The notes: generated by a model not told the origin, from the sequence alone. DNA of 10,908 nucleotides from Kingella oralis (GCA_905373195.1 CAJPSG010000011.1:1-10908); one strand, 5' to 3'; positions 1 to 6,480 are shown, numbered from the stretch's first letter. Numbers and translations are program-made.

Positions 1-5
1 TCGTT

Positions 6-17
6 TTCAGGCTGCCT
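6..17 (-). repeat. DNA uptake sequence (exact)
   Basis: AGGCAGCCTGAA on the minus strand, 13 bases past the aspS stop. Any pairing arm would lie outside the window. Confidence 0.85.
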
Positions 18-30
18 TTTTATTCAGCTT

Positions 31-1839
31 TTACGCTTCTTTACTCTCGCTTTGCTTCACACGCAAACGCAAGTTCAATTCACGCAACTGTTTCTCGTCC
101 ACGCTGTTGGGCGCGTCCACCAGCAAGTCTTGCGCGCGTTGCGTTTTCGGGAAGGCAATCACATCGCGGATGGATTCCGCGCCCGCCATCAGCGTTACCA
201 AGCGGTCTAAACCGAACGCCAAGCCACCGTGTGGTGGCGCGCCAAATTTCAAATTATCCAGCAGGAAGCCAAATTTGTTTTGCTGCTCTTCGGGGCTGAT
301 TTTCAGTGCGGCGAACACTTTTTCTTGCACTTCGGCGCGGTGGATACGGATGGAGCCGCCGCCAATTTCCCAGCCATTCAACACCATATCGTAAGCGCGG
401 GCTAGGCAGTTTTCAGGCTGCGTTTCCATCAAATCTTCATGCCCCGCTTTGGGCGATGTGAACGGATGGTGCATGGCGGTGTAGCGGTTTTCTTCTTCGT
501 CGTATTCAAACATCGGGAAATCCACCACCCACAGCGGCTTCCATTCGTCCACAAAATAGCCGTCTGCCGCGCCGTGTTCGTGTCCGACTTTAATCCGCAA
601 TGCGCCAATCGCTTCGTTCACCACTTTGGCTTTGTCTGCGCCGAAGAAAATCAAATCGCCGTTTTGTGCGCCTGTGCGCTCAATAATGGTTTTCAGGCAG
701 CCTTCGGATAGGAATTTGACGATGGGCGATTGCAAGCCGCTGTCTTCGCCGTTGCTCAAATTGTTCACATCGTTCACTTTGATGTACGCCAAGCCTTTTG
801 CGCCGTAAATGCCGACAAATTTGGTGTATTCGTCAATGTCTTTGCGGCTCAATTTCGCGCCATTGGGCACGCGCAACGCCACCACACGACCGTTGGGCAT
901 ATCGGCAGCGGCACGGAACACTTTAAATTCTTCCGATTTCATCACATCGGTGAGCTCGGTGAACGCCAGCGACACGCGCATATCGGGCTTGTCTGAGCCA
1001 TATTTAAACATGGCTTCGCTGTATGGCATACGCGGGAAGTCGCCCAAATCCACGCCCAGCGCATCTTTGAACACTTGTTTTGCCATGCCCTCGGTGATGT
1101 CCATGATTTCGTTTTCGTTCAAGAAAGACGTTTCCAAGTCAATTTGGGTAAATTCAGGCTGCCTATCGGCGCGTAAATCCTCATCGCGGAAGCATTTGGT
1201 GATTTGGTAATAGCGGTCAAAACCCGCCACCATCAGCAGTTGCTTGAACAGCTGGGGCGATTGCGGCAGCGCGAAAAATTCGCCCGCATGCACACGGCTG
1301 GGCACGAGATAATCGCGCGCGCCTTCGGGGGTGGAGCGCGTGAGCATCGGCGTTTCAATGTCAATAAAGCCTTGCGCGTCCAAATAACGGCGCACGCCCA
1401 TCGCCACTTGATAGCGCAGGCGCAGATTACGCTGCATCACGGGGCGGCGCAGATCAATCACGCGGTTTTGCAGGCGCACGGTTTCGCTGATGTTTTCATC
1501 GTCAATCATAAATGGCGGCGTGGCGGCGGGGTTCAAAATCTCAATTTCTTTCGCCAAGATTTCAATTTTGCCCGACACCATTTTGTCGTTGGTGGTGCCT
1601 TCGGGGCGGTGGCGCACGCGCCCTGTAACGCTTAGCACGAACTCGTTACGCGCCGAATCGGCAAGCGCAAAGGCTTCGGGCGTGTCGGGGTCTATCACCA
1701 CTTGCACGATGCCTTCGCGGTCGCGCAGGTCAATAAAAATCACCCCGCCGTGGTCGCGGCGGCGGTGCACCCAGCCTTTTACGGTTACGGTTTGGTCTAG
1801 ATAGGCTTCGTTGATTAAGCCGCAGTAGTTGGTACGCAT
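31..1839 (-). CDS. aspS: Aspartyl-tRNA synthetase (likely non-discriminating)
   Basis: This cytoplasmic class II synthetase charges tRNA-Asp with aspartate. The 602-residue protein is full length for the bacterial type and aligns from its first residues (MRTNYCG) with E. coli AspRS as I recall it. An N-terminal anticodon-binding OB fold comes first (about 1-105). The catalytic core follows with motif 2 (FRDE 217-220, RQPEF 226-230), a bacterial insertion domain (about 290-420) and motif 3 (GLAFGLDR 539-546). His30 and Gly81 replace the Leu and Lys of the discriminating E. coli enzyme. They match the residues linked to relaxed tRNA-Asn recognition in Pseudomonas, so it probably also makes Asp-tRNA-Asn for amidation by GatCAB (inference). 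The ribosome site is weak (AGAAAG). mdaB ends 66 bases upstream. Three DUS-type sequences lie inside the gene and one lies 13 bases past its stop. Confidence 0.97.
   Translation of the reverse strand: MRTNYCGLINEAYLDQTVTVKGWVHRRRDHGGVIFIDLRDREGIVQVVIDPDTPEAFALADSARNEFVLSVTGRVRHRPEGTTNDKMVSGKIEILAKEIEILNPAATPPFMIDDENISETVRLQNRVIDLRRPVMQRNLRLRYQVAMGVRRYLDAQGFIDIETPMLTRSTPEGARDYLVPSRVHAGEFFALPQSPQLFKQLLMVAGFDRYYQITKCFRDEDLRADRQPEFTQIDLETSFLNENEIMDITEGMAKQVFKDALGVDLGDFPRMPYSEAMFKYGSDKPDMRVSLAFTELTDVMKSEEFKVFRAAADMPNGRVVALRVPNGAKLSRKDIDEYTKFVGIYGAKGLAYIKVNDVNNLSNGEDSGLQSPIVKFLSEGCLKTIIERTGAQNGDLIFFGADKAKVVNEAIGALRIKVGHEHGAADGYFVDEWKPLWVVDFPMFEYDEEENRYTAMHHPFTSPKAGHEDLMETQPENCLARAYDMVLNGWEIGGGSIRIHRAEVQEKVFAALKISPEEQQNKFGFLLDNLKFGAPPHGGLAFGLDRLVTLMAGAESIRDVIAFPKTQRAQDLLVDAPNSVDEKQLRELNLRLRVKQSESKEA
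412..423 (-). repeat. DUS, one mismatch, within aspS
   Basis: ACGCAGCCTGAA, read in frame as the TQPE of residues 473-476. Confidence 0.55.
692..703 (-). repeat. simDUS-type sequence within aspS
   Basis: AGGCTGCCTGAA, the dialect I know from Simonsiella, within codons for EGCLK (379-383). Confidence 0.55.
1153..1164 (-). repeat. DUS (exact) in the AspRS motif-2 region
   Basis: The 12 bases are exactly codons 226-229, Arg-Gln-Pro-Glu, of the conserved RQPEF segment. Confidence 0.85.
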
Positions 1840-1884
1840 GGTTTTTTCTTTCTGGTTTCAATAAAGTAGGGGGAAAAAGGGGGT

Positions 1885-1896
1885 TTCAGGCTGCCT
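1885..1896 (-). repeat. DUS (exact) between mdaB and aspS
   Basis: Nine bases past the mdaB stop and beside a GGGGGAAAAAGGGGG tract (1869-1883). Confidence 0.85.
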
Positions 1897-1905
1897 TAAA
1901 TTGGC

Positions 1906-2493
1906 TTATTCGGCTTTGCCAAACACTTTCGTTAAATGCTGCGCATAATCGGCGAAATAACGCTCGGGCTGCGGGTTTTTGATGACATCGTTGCAGATAA
2001 AGGTGGGTAGCGGGCGCATGCCTAGAAATTCGTTGGCTTTGTGAAAATGCAGGTAAACTCCGTCCACGCCTGCGCCGTCAAAAAAATCGCCCGCGCGGGT
2101 AAAGGCTTCAATGGGGGCGTTCCATGTGAGCGACAGCATGTGGTGTTTGCCATGCAGCAAGCCACCTGTGCCGTAGCCTTCGGTGGGGGTGGCGCTGTGT
2201 CGCCCGTCGCTGGCGAATAATTTGCCTGCGCCTGCGGAAAAGACTTTGTCCATGTATTCTTTAACTGTCCATGGCTCGCCCATCCACCAACCTGGCATTT
2301 GCCAAATGACGGCATCTGCCCATAGAATTTTTTCTACTTCTGCGGGGGCATCGTAGCCGTTTTCTATCACGGTTTCTTGGGTGTGATGCCCAAGCGAGGT
2401 GAGGGTTTGCTGGGCGAGGGTGTGCAGGCTGTGGTTGAGTTTGCCTTGTGAAGGTCCGAAGGCTTTGCCGCCGTTGATAAGGAGGAGGTTCAT
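1906..2493 (-). CDS. mdaB: NADPH-quinone reductase MdaB
   Basis: A soluble flavodoxin-fold oxidoreductase of 195 residues, close in length to E. coli MdaB (193). Family members use FAD and NADPH for two-electron reduction of quinones, which limits semiquinone and oxidative stress. The N-terminal strand and phosphate loop (LLINGGKAFGPSQGKLN), the block WADAVIWQMPGWWMG (about residues 59-73), LTWNAP (about 122-127) and GVDGVYLHFHKANEFLGM (about 142-159) match the E. coli protein almost continuously. The start is supported by a good Shine-Dalgarno (AAGGA, 2499-2503) five bases before ATG. It lies 64 bases after the vapB-like gene and 66 before aspS, all on one strand. It seems to belong to the block inserted between DUF502 and aspS. 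The assignment is firm; the physiological substrate here is not known. Confidence 0.93.
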   Translation of the reverse strand: MNLLLINGGKAFGPSQGKLNHSLHTLAQQTLTSLGHHTQETVIENGYDAPAEVEKILWADAVIWQMPGWWMGEPWTVKEYMDKVFSAGAGKLFASDGRHSATPTEGYGTGGLLHGKHHMLSLTWNAPIEAFTRAGDFFDGAGVDGVYLHFHKANEFLGMRPLPTFICNDVIKNPQPERYFADYAQHLTKVFGKAE

Positions 2494-2518
2494 GGGTGTC
2501 CTTGTTGTGTGTGTGGAT

Positions 2519-2535
2519 TTTCAGGCTACCTGAAA
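2519..2535. repeat. Hybrid palindromic DUS
   Basis: TTTCAGGCTACCTGAAA has seven-base arms around CTA. Its plus strand contains AGGCTACCTGAA (the eik dialect, 2523-2534), and its minus strand is one base from the local dialect (2520-2531). It lies after the vapB-like stop. Confidence 0.6.
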
Positions 2536-2557
2536 TGAGTTATTTGCCCTATTCTGC

Positions 2558-2785
2558 TTAACCGTGCAAGCCATCTCGTTCAGGCTGCACTGCCGTTTCG
2601 CGCTCTGCCATAAAATCTGCGCTGGCGGTGTTGCCGCTTAAAAAGAAGCTGTCCCACACTTGATTAGCGGGGCTGATAATGCGCTCGTTGCCGACTACGC
2701 GCACATTGACATGAGTAACGTGTTCATCAAATCGGGCGGAATAAGGCAAATGAATGGTTTGCGGATTGTCTAATGGAATTTGCAT
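2558..2785 (-). CDS. Orphan VapB-type antitoxin-like protein
   Basis: A 75-residue protein resembling VapB antitoxins of type II toxin-antitoxin systems. The first half (QTIHLPYSARFDEHVTHVNV, then ERIISP) fits the swapped-hairpin AbrB/VapB DNA-binding fold, whose usual form has an IRLP core. The second half (WDSFF, then SADFMAERETAVQPERDG) resembles the acidic toxin-binding tail, commonly W..F......DFM.ERE. Normally VapB binds a PIN-domain VapC RNase and represses its own operon. No VapC is present: only 64 bases separate the stop from mdaB, and the gene upstream is DUF29. A strong Shine-Dalgarno (AAAGGAG, 2792-2798) six bases before ATG argues that it is expressed. It may be a leftover antitoxin, an anti-toxin to a distant VapC, or a repurposed regulator. 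The family call rests on motif resemblance only. Confidence 0.72.
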   Translation of the reverse strand: MQIPLDNPQTIHLPYSARFDEHVTHVNVRVVGNERIISPANQVWDSFFLSGNTASADFMAERETAVQPERDGLHG

Positions 2786-2806
2786 AGTGCACTCCTTTAA
2801 TCGCTT

Positions 2807-2818
2807 TTCAGGCTGCCT
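2807..2818 (-). repeat. DUS (exact) between DUF29 and vapB-like genes
   Basis: Six bases past the DUF29 stop, just ahead of the vapB-like Shine-Dalgarno. Confidence 0.85.
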
Positions 2819-2824
2819 AAAACA

Positions 2825-3259
2825 TTATTCATACGCCAAAAAATCTTTCTCACGGATTTCGGCTACTGTCCAAATAGGCTCTTGGGGCAAGGTTTGAATA
2901 CCCGTTTCAACAGCGGCTTGTTGTACACCGCGTTGCCATGCTTTTTGCAGCCATTCGGTATCGTGAAAATGATTGGCTAAACTGGGCGAATCTTCTATTA
3001 AATCATTGATTTCTTGGCGTTGGTCAAGAATAGTTCTGCGCCAGCTATTGCCGCGATGCGTGGGCTGATACGTCCATTTTAATAAATGGGCAATCAGAAT
3101 ACTCATGCGGCGTAATAATTCACGATGTTCTTTGCGACTCATGGCTTCTATTTCTTCAATTAGGTTGGCAACATCCAAATCCTGCATTTTGCCTGCTTTT
3201 AATAGCGCGGCTTGGTGTGCAGCCCATGCGGCAAAGTCTTGATTGTAATGAGTATTCAT
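2825..3259 (-). CDS. DUF29 family protein
   Basis: A 144-residue protein of the DUF29 family, whose function is unknown. It has the usual family length and motifs: an N-terminal YNQDFAAWAAHQAALLKAG, LIEEIEAMSRKEHRELLRR (about 33-51), HLLKWTYQP with SWRRTI (about 58-77), then QRQEIN and SPSLANHF. The protein is helical, soluble and has no signal peptide. In my general knowledge DUF29 genes are common in cyanobacteria and scattered, often in several copies, in proteobacteria, which fits mobile accessory genes. A strong Shine-Dalgarno (AAGGAG, 3266-3271) sits six bases before ATG. The vapB-like gene starts 39 bases downstream on the same strand, so the two may be co-transcribed. Sampled sequence lines here are 40-53% GC, against about 60% in several neighbouring genes. 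Confidence 0.9.
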   Translation of the reverse strand: MNTHYNQDFAAWAAHQAALLKAGKMQDLDVANLIEEIEAMSRKEHRELLRRMSILIAHLLKWTYQPTHRGNSWRRTILDQRQEINDLIEDSPSLANHFHDTEWLQKAWQRGVQQAAVETGIQTLPQEPIWTVAEIREKDFLAYE

Positions 3260-3281
3260 GTTGCTCTCCTTATTTATACGT

Positions 3282-3293
3282 TTCAGGCAGCCT
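3282..3293 (-). repeat. simDUS-type sequence upstream of DUF29
   Basis: AGGCTGCCTGAA on the minus strand, eight bases past the small membrane protein's stop. The plus strand at 3285-3296 is one base from the local dialect. Confidence 0.6.
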
Positions 3294-3301
3294 AAAAACG
3301 C

Positions 3302-3418
3302 TTAATCATCGTGATGTTCCCACCACCATAAAACCAGCCCAATCGCAACCAAGGCGGTTATCAATAATAGGGAGTTGATGCTGTATGGGCTGGGGTCGGG
3401 CGGGGCATAGCTGCTCAT
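3302..3418 (-). CDS. Small single-helix membrane protein (38 aa)
   Basis: A 38-codon open frame begins at ATG 3416-3418, overlapping the TGA of the DUF502 gene in an ATGA arrangement typical of translational coupling, and ends at TAA 3302-3304. The peptide starts MSSYAPPDPSPYS, continues with a hydrophobic segment (about residues 15-33, INSLLLITALVAIGLVLWWW) and ends with a His/Asp cluster (EHHDD). It has no Lys or Arg. This pattern of a short polar Pro-rich start, one membrane helix and a charged tail is convincing for a small inner-membrane protein. It could be a partner of the DUF502 protein. I do not recognise a family. The main doubt is its size and the weak ribosome site (GAAAG), although coupling would reduce the need for one. 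Confidence 0.62.
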   Translation of the reverse strand: MSSYAPPDPSPYSINSLLLITALVAIGLVLWWWEHHDD

Positions 3419-4074
3419 AATTCTTTCGTTTCTGCTTTTTCAGGCTGCCCTATGCTGGGCGAATCGTTGGGCATCACCATGCCGAGGGAAATCACGTATT
3501 TTAGGGCTTCGTCCACGTTCATGTTGAGTTCGCGGATGTCGCTGCGGCGCACCATGATGTAGTAGCCGCCTGTGGGGTTGGGCGTGGTGGGAACGTACAC
3601 GGAAACGTAGTCGGTTTGCTCGGGCAGGGCTTCGGCGATGGCTTGTGGCACTTCGCCTGATACGAATGCAATCGTCCAAATATTGGGCTGGGGAAAGGGT
3701 ATCAGCACGGGGGTTTGGAATGAGCGGGCGTTGTCGGACAGCAGGCTTTCGGATACTTTTTTAACGCTGGAATAAATGGATTTGACCACGGGGATGCGTC
3801 CGAGCAGGCTGTCCCATGCTTCTAGGAATTTGCGCCCGAGCATATTGGCGGCGAAGATGCCTGTTATCAGCAAGACGATGATGGCGATGATGAAGCCTTG
3901 CCCGGGGATGTTAAAGCCGATGTAGTTTTCAGGCTGCCATTTTTGTGGGACAAGGTTGGCGAGCCAGTCGGTGGCGTTGATGATGTAGCCGATGAGCCAG
4001 ATGGTTACGGCGATGGGCAGCCATACGAGTAGCCCTGCGATAAGGTATTTTTTGAGGTACTTGCCGATGCTCAT
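3415..4074 (-). CDS. DUF502 family inner-membrane protein
   Basis: A 219-residue integral membrane protein of the DUF502 family. Two hydrophobic segments are visible: about residues 10-33 (YLIAGLLVWLPIAVTIWLIGYII) and about 58-80 (GQGFIIAIIVLLITGIFAANM). Between them is a loop of about 25 residues. The family core follows: a RIPVVKSIYSSVKKV block (about 93-107), then a soluble region with VLIPFP and the PTTPNPTGGYYIMV motif. The role is unknown; a transport or envelope function has been suggested for the family but not established. In many betaproteobacteria this gene lies just before aspS, and here three genes intervene. A perfect TATAAT about 33 bases upstream of the ATG probably drives it. 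Two one-mismatch DUS copies lie within the coding sequence (WQPEN near residue 46, and GQPEKA in the tail). Its stop overlaps the start of the 38-residue protein. Confidence 0.9.
   Translation of the reverse strand: MSIGKYLKKYLIAGLLVWLPIAVTIWLIGYIINATDWLANLVPQKWQPENYIGFNIPGQGFIIAIIVLLITGIFAANMLGRKFLEAWDSLLGRIPVVKSIYSSVKKVSESLLSDNARSFQTPVLIPFPQPNIWTIAFVSGEVPQAIAEALPEQTDYVSVYVPTTPNPTGGYYIMVRRSDIRELNMNVDEALKYVISLGMVMPNDSPSIGQPEKAETKEL
3439..3450 (-). repeat. DUS, one mismatch, in the DUF502 tail
   Basis: GGGCAGCCTGAA, read in frame as GQPE near the C-terminus. Confidence 0.6.
3928..3939 (-). repeat. DUS, one mismatch, in DUF502
   Basis: TGGCAGCCTGAA, read in frame as WQPE in the loop between the two membrane segments. 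Confidence 0.6.
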
Positions 4075-4106
4075 AGTGCGCTTGGGTGTGAAGTGTAAAG
4101 GGCGGG

Positions 4107-4112
4107 ATTATA
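4107..4112 (-). promoter_or_regulatory. Putative -10 box for the DUF502 gene
   Basis: A perfect TATAAT on the minus strand lies 32 bases before the ATG, downstream of the pldA terminator. The -35 region (CACAAA at 17 bases spacing) is poor, so an activator or a relaxed promoter is likely. Confidence 0.5.
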
Positions 4113-4147
4113 CGCGCTTTGCGTTGGGTTTTGTGGGCGATGTGGGC

Positions 4148-4184
4148 GGCAGCCTGAAAGTGGGTTGGGCAGTTTCAGGCTGCC
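4148..4184 (-). terminator. DUS inverted-pair terminator after pldA
   Basis: Twelve-base arms GGCAGCCTGAAA (4148-4159) and TTTCAGGCTGCC (4173-4184) flank a 13-base loop, 12 bases after the pldA stop. The downstream arm is an exact DUS and the other has one mismatch. There is no T-run. Confidence 0.6.
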
Positions 4185-4196
4185 TTTGGTTGGGTT

Positions 4197-5375
4197 TTAC
4201 AGCGCATCCCAGCCGTTGAACATTAGCCCTAAGCCGATGCCTTTTTGTTTGTGGTTGTAGTCTATCAGGCTTTCGCCGTAGCCGTAGAAGCCTTGCACAT
4301 AGCCTTTGAGGTTGCCTTTGAGCGGGAAGGTGTAGTTGAGCTGCACCGCGCCTTTGTTGTGTTTGGGGTTGTAGCGCAGGGTGCCGGACAGGGCGTGTTT
4401 GTTGTTGAATTGGTAGGCGAGGCGCAAATCGCCGTAGCCCATGTAGCGCATGATATCGGGGTTGTCGTCTTTATCGGCGCCGGGGTCTAGGCGCGCCCAG
4501 ATGCGGGGGATGACCGACAGCTTGCCCCATTCCATGCCCGCCATGGCGTAGATGCGGTTCCATGAGCGCGACAGCGGTTGGCTTTGCCCGTTGGATTGGT
4601 GGATGTAGCCCACGCCGAGCATCCGCAGTTTGCCGCCGAAGGGGAGGTTGGCTTTGACGGGCTGGGTGATAAACAGCTCGGGGGCGTAGTCGCTGTTGCG
4701 GAAGGGGGCGGATTTTTTGCCGCGGTTATAGACTTGCCAGTTGGATTGCTGGGTGTAGCCTGCCCAGAGGTCGGCATGGGTGCCGAACAGGTCTTCGGCG
4801 ATTTTGGTTTTCAGCGAGATTTGCATCTTGGTTTCAATGCGTTTTTGCTGGGTGTGAATCGCGTCGATGGCTACGCCGCGCGTGGGGGTGCTGGGGGTGT
4901 AGTTGGGTGAGGAGCGATACCATGCGGGCAGGATGTACATGGGTTCGTGTTCGCGGATGCTGAATATGCCGTTTTCGTTGTTTCGGTCTAGGTCGTAGAG
5001 CTGTGATAGCAGGGTGTAGCTTTCGCTGTCGCTGCTGGGCTCGGCAAAGACGATTTGCGCGCTTTGGGTGGCTTTGCTGGTGGCGTGGCTTTGGGCGAGG
5101 TCTATGCTTTTGGATTGGGGTTGGCTGGGGTTGGTGTAGGCGCGGTCGTAGCAGGCTAGGCGGGTGGTGGCATCGCTGATGGCAACGCAGGATTGGGCAT
5201 CGGGCGCGGGACTGTTTGCATGATTATTTGCGCGAGACGCTGGGGACTCATTGCTGGGAGTGAGCGGGGTTTCGGCTTGGGCAAGCAGTTCGTTGGTGGG
5301 CAGCAGGGGGATTTCGGTTTGGGCGTGCGCCAACGGGGCTAGGCTGATTATGGCGAGTAGGATGGGGTTTTTCAT
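4197..5375 (-). CDS. pldA: Outer-membrane phospholipase A1 (OMPLA)
   Basis: A 392-residue outer-membrane beta-barrel that hydrolyses acyl chains of phospholipids misplaced in the outer leaflet. It is a calcium-dependent, dimer-activated enzyme in E. coli. The active-site block HQSNGQSQPLSRSWNR gives His259, Ser261 and Asn273, with the same spacing (+2, +14) as E. coli His142/Ser144/Asn156. Ser269 matches the calcium-site Ser152. The frame is open up to 5543, but I start at 5375. From there the protein begins with a signal peptide, MKNPILLAIISLAPLAHA, with cleavage expected after AHA. Upstream residues are DUS-derived, and a TAAAAT -10 box lies between. After the signal comes a low-complexity Pro/Asn-rich stretch and a Cys-containing SCVAISD...RLACYD segment, then the barrel from about residue 138. 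A DUS hairpin follows the stop. Confidence 0.93.
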   Translation of the reverse strand: MKNPILLAIISLAPLAHAQTEIPLLPTNELLAQAETPLTPSNESPASRANNHANSPAPDAQSCVAISDATTRLACYDRAYTNPSQPQSKSIDLAQSHATSKATQSAQIVFAEPSSDSESYTLLSQLYDLDRNNENGIFSIREHEPMYILPAWYRSSPNYTPSTPTRGVAIDAIHTQQKRIETKMQISLKTKIAEDLFGTHADLWAGYTQQSNWQVYNRGKKSAPFRNSDYAPELFITQPVKANLPFGGKLRMLGVGYIHQSNGQSQPLSRSWNRIYAMAGMEWGKLSVIPRIWARLDPGADKDDNPDIMRYMGYGDLRLAYQFNNKHALSGTLRYNPKHNKGAVQLNYTFPLKGNLKGYVQGFYGYGESLIDYNHKQKGIGLGLMFNGWDAL

Positions 5376-5412
5376 TTGTTTTTGGGGTGTTAGGTTGTTT
5401 GAAATGGGGCGC

Positions 5413-5418
5413 ATTTTA
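5413..5418 (-). promoter_or_regulatory. Putative -10 box for pldA
   Basis: TAAAAT on the minus strand lies about 37 bases before the chosen pldA start, just after the DUS hairpin cluster that ends rlmK. No good -35 is visible. Confidence 0.33.
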
Positions 5419-5436
5419 ACTGATTTCGGGCGTTGG

Positions 5437-5477
5437 GGCAGCCTGAAAATGGAGGTGGATGGGGTTTTCAGGCTGCC
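5437..5477 (-). terminator. Second DUS inverted pair, alternative stem
   Basis: Arms GGCAGCCTGAAAA (5437-5449) and TTTTCAGGCTGCC (5465-5477) with a 15-base loop. It shares the DUS at 5467-5478 with the rlmK terminator, so the two stems exclude each other. Confidence 0.5.
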
Positions 5478-5518
5478 TTTGCGTTGGCGCGAATGAGCGT
5501 TTGAAGGCAGCCTGAAAA
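5465..5518 (-). terminator. DUS inverted-pair terminator after rlmK
   Basis: Perfect 15-base arms (5465-5479 and 5504-5518), each holding an exact DUS, flank a 24-base loop. The first arm abuts the rlmK stop codon directly. Confidence 0.62.
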
Positions 5519-6463
5519 TCATTTGTGGCGGATTTCCCAGCATTGGTGGATTTTTTTGTTGCGAAAATCTTCGGGGATGGATTGGTGGCTGATGTTTTTG
5601 ATGGCGTAGCGTTCGGCAAGCGCGGGGTTGAGTTCAAAGCTGCGCAGGTTGTTGGAGAAATAGAGTGTGCCGCTTGGGGCGAGCAATGCCATTGCGCCGT
5701 TAATCAGCGTGGCTTGGTTGCGCTGAATGTCTAGCGTGTCTTGCATTTTTTTGCTGTTGGAAAAGCTGGGCGGGTCTAGCACGATCAGGTCAAACTGTTT
5801 GCGCTGTTGGGCGGCTTGTTGCAGGTATTGGAATACGTCGGCGCGGATGATTTGATGTTGGCTTAAATCTATGTGGTTGAGCTGGAAGTTGCGTTCTGCC
5901 CATTCCAGATAAGTGTTGGATAAATCAACGGTTTCGCTGCTGATGGCACCGCCTGTGGCTGCGTAAACGGTGAAGCTGCCTGTGTAGGAAAACAGGTTGA
6001 GAAAGCGTTTGCCTGCGGCGATGCTGCCGATTTTTTGGCGGGTGTTGCGGTGGTCTAGGAATAGCCCTGTGTCTAGGTATTTGTCTAGATTTACCCAGAA
6101 TTGCCGCCCATTTTCTTGGATGATGAAGTCTTCTCCTGTTTTGCCTGTTTTTTGGTATTGGGCTGTGCCTTTTTGGCGGGCGCGTTGTTTGAGATGGATG
6201 TGGTGTTGCGGGAAGCCTGTGATGTGTTCTAGGGCGGCTAGGATTTCTAGCAGCCATGCTTTGCGCTCGGTGGGGGTTTGCTGCCAGCCTGTGTCGTATT
6301 CTTGTAGGTGGATGTGGTCGCGGTATACGTCGATGGCGAAGGGGTATTGCGGGATGTCGCGGTCGTAGATGCGCCATGCTTCTAGGTTGTGGCGGCGCGC
6401 CCATTTGAGTTGGTGTTTGAGGTTTTTGCCGATGCGGTTGATGAGGTCGTTGATGTGGGTCAT
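5519..6463 (-). CDS. rlmK: 23S rRNA (guanine-N7) methyltransferase RlmK, stand-alone
   Basis: A 314-residue SAM-dependent methyltransferase that matches, nearly end to end, the C-terminal half of E. coli RlmKL (YcbY). That half methylates N7 of 23S rRNA G2069. Visible are the N-terminal NRIGKNLKHQLKWARR, the RNA-binding region KQRARQKGTAQYQ (about 92-104), YLDTGLFLDHR (129-139), SAM motif I FLNLFSYTGSF (154-164) with acidic partner Asp180, and catalytic motif IV LDPPSFSNSKKM (229-240). The N-terminal RlmL (m2G2445) half is absent, so the two activities are separate proteins here. The start is the only ATG giving family length. The ribosome site is weak. The stop is two bases from an inverted DUS pair that should end transcription. 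A related RlmI-type methyltransferase is less likely, since motif IV is RlmK-like. Confidence 0.88.
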   Translation of the reverse strand: MTHINDLINRIGKNLKHQLKWARRHNLEAWRIYDRDIPQYPFAIDVYRDHIHLQEYDTGWQQTPTERKAWLLEILAALEHITGFPQHHIHLKQRARQKGTAQYQKTGKTGEDFIIQENGRQFWVNLDKYLDTGLFLDHRNTRQKIGSIAAGKRFLNLFSYTGSFTVYAATGGAISSETVDLSNTYLEWAERNFQLNHIDLSQHQIIRADVFQYLQQAAQQRKQFDLIVLDPPSFSNSKKMQDTLDIQRNQATLINGAMALLAPSGTLYFSNNLRSFELNPALAERYAIKNISHQSIPEDFRNKKIHQCWEIRHK

Positions 6464-6480
6464 GGTGGGCTTGGGTGGTT

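Noticed and set aside
2494..2557. A vapC remnant next to the antitoxin
   Set aside because: Only 64 bases are present, occupied by the hybrid DUS and the mdaB ribosome site; no PIN-domain residues can be read.
3273..3278. TATAAA as a -10 box for DUF29
   Set aside because: Transcription would start within the Shine-Dalgarno, leaving almost no leader, and no -35 is visible.
4245..4910. Plus-strand frames opposite pldA
   Set aside because: Val/Gly/Ala-rich antisense shadows with no start signal; pldA is clearly the coding strand.
5376..5543. Long N-terminal extension of pldA
   Set aside because: The frame stays open only because DUS copies contain no stop in it (KGSLK, IFRLP). It crosses the rlmK terminator and overlaps the rlmK end, and a signal peptide begins at 5375.
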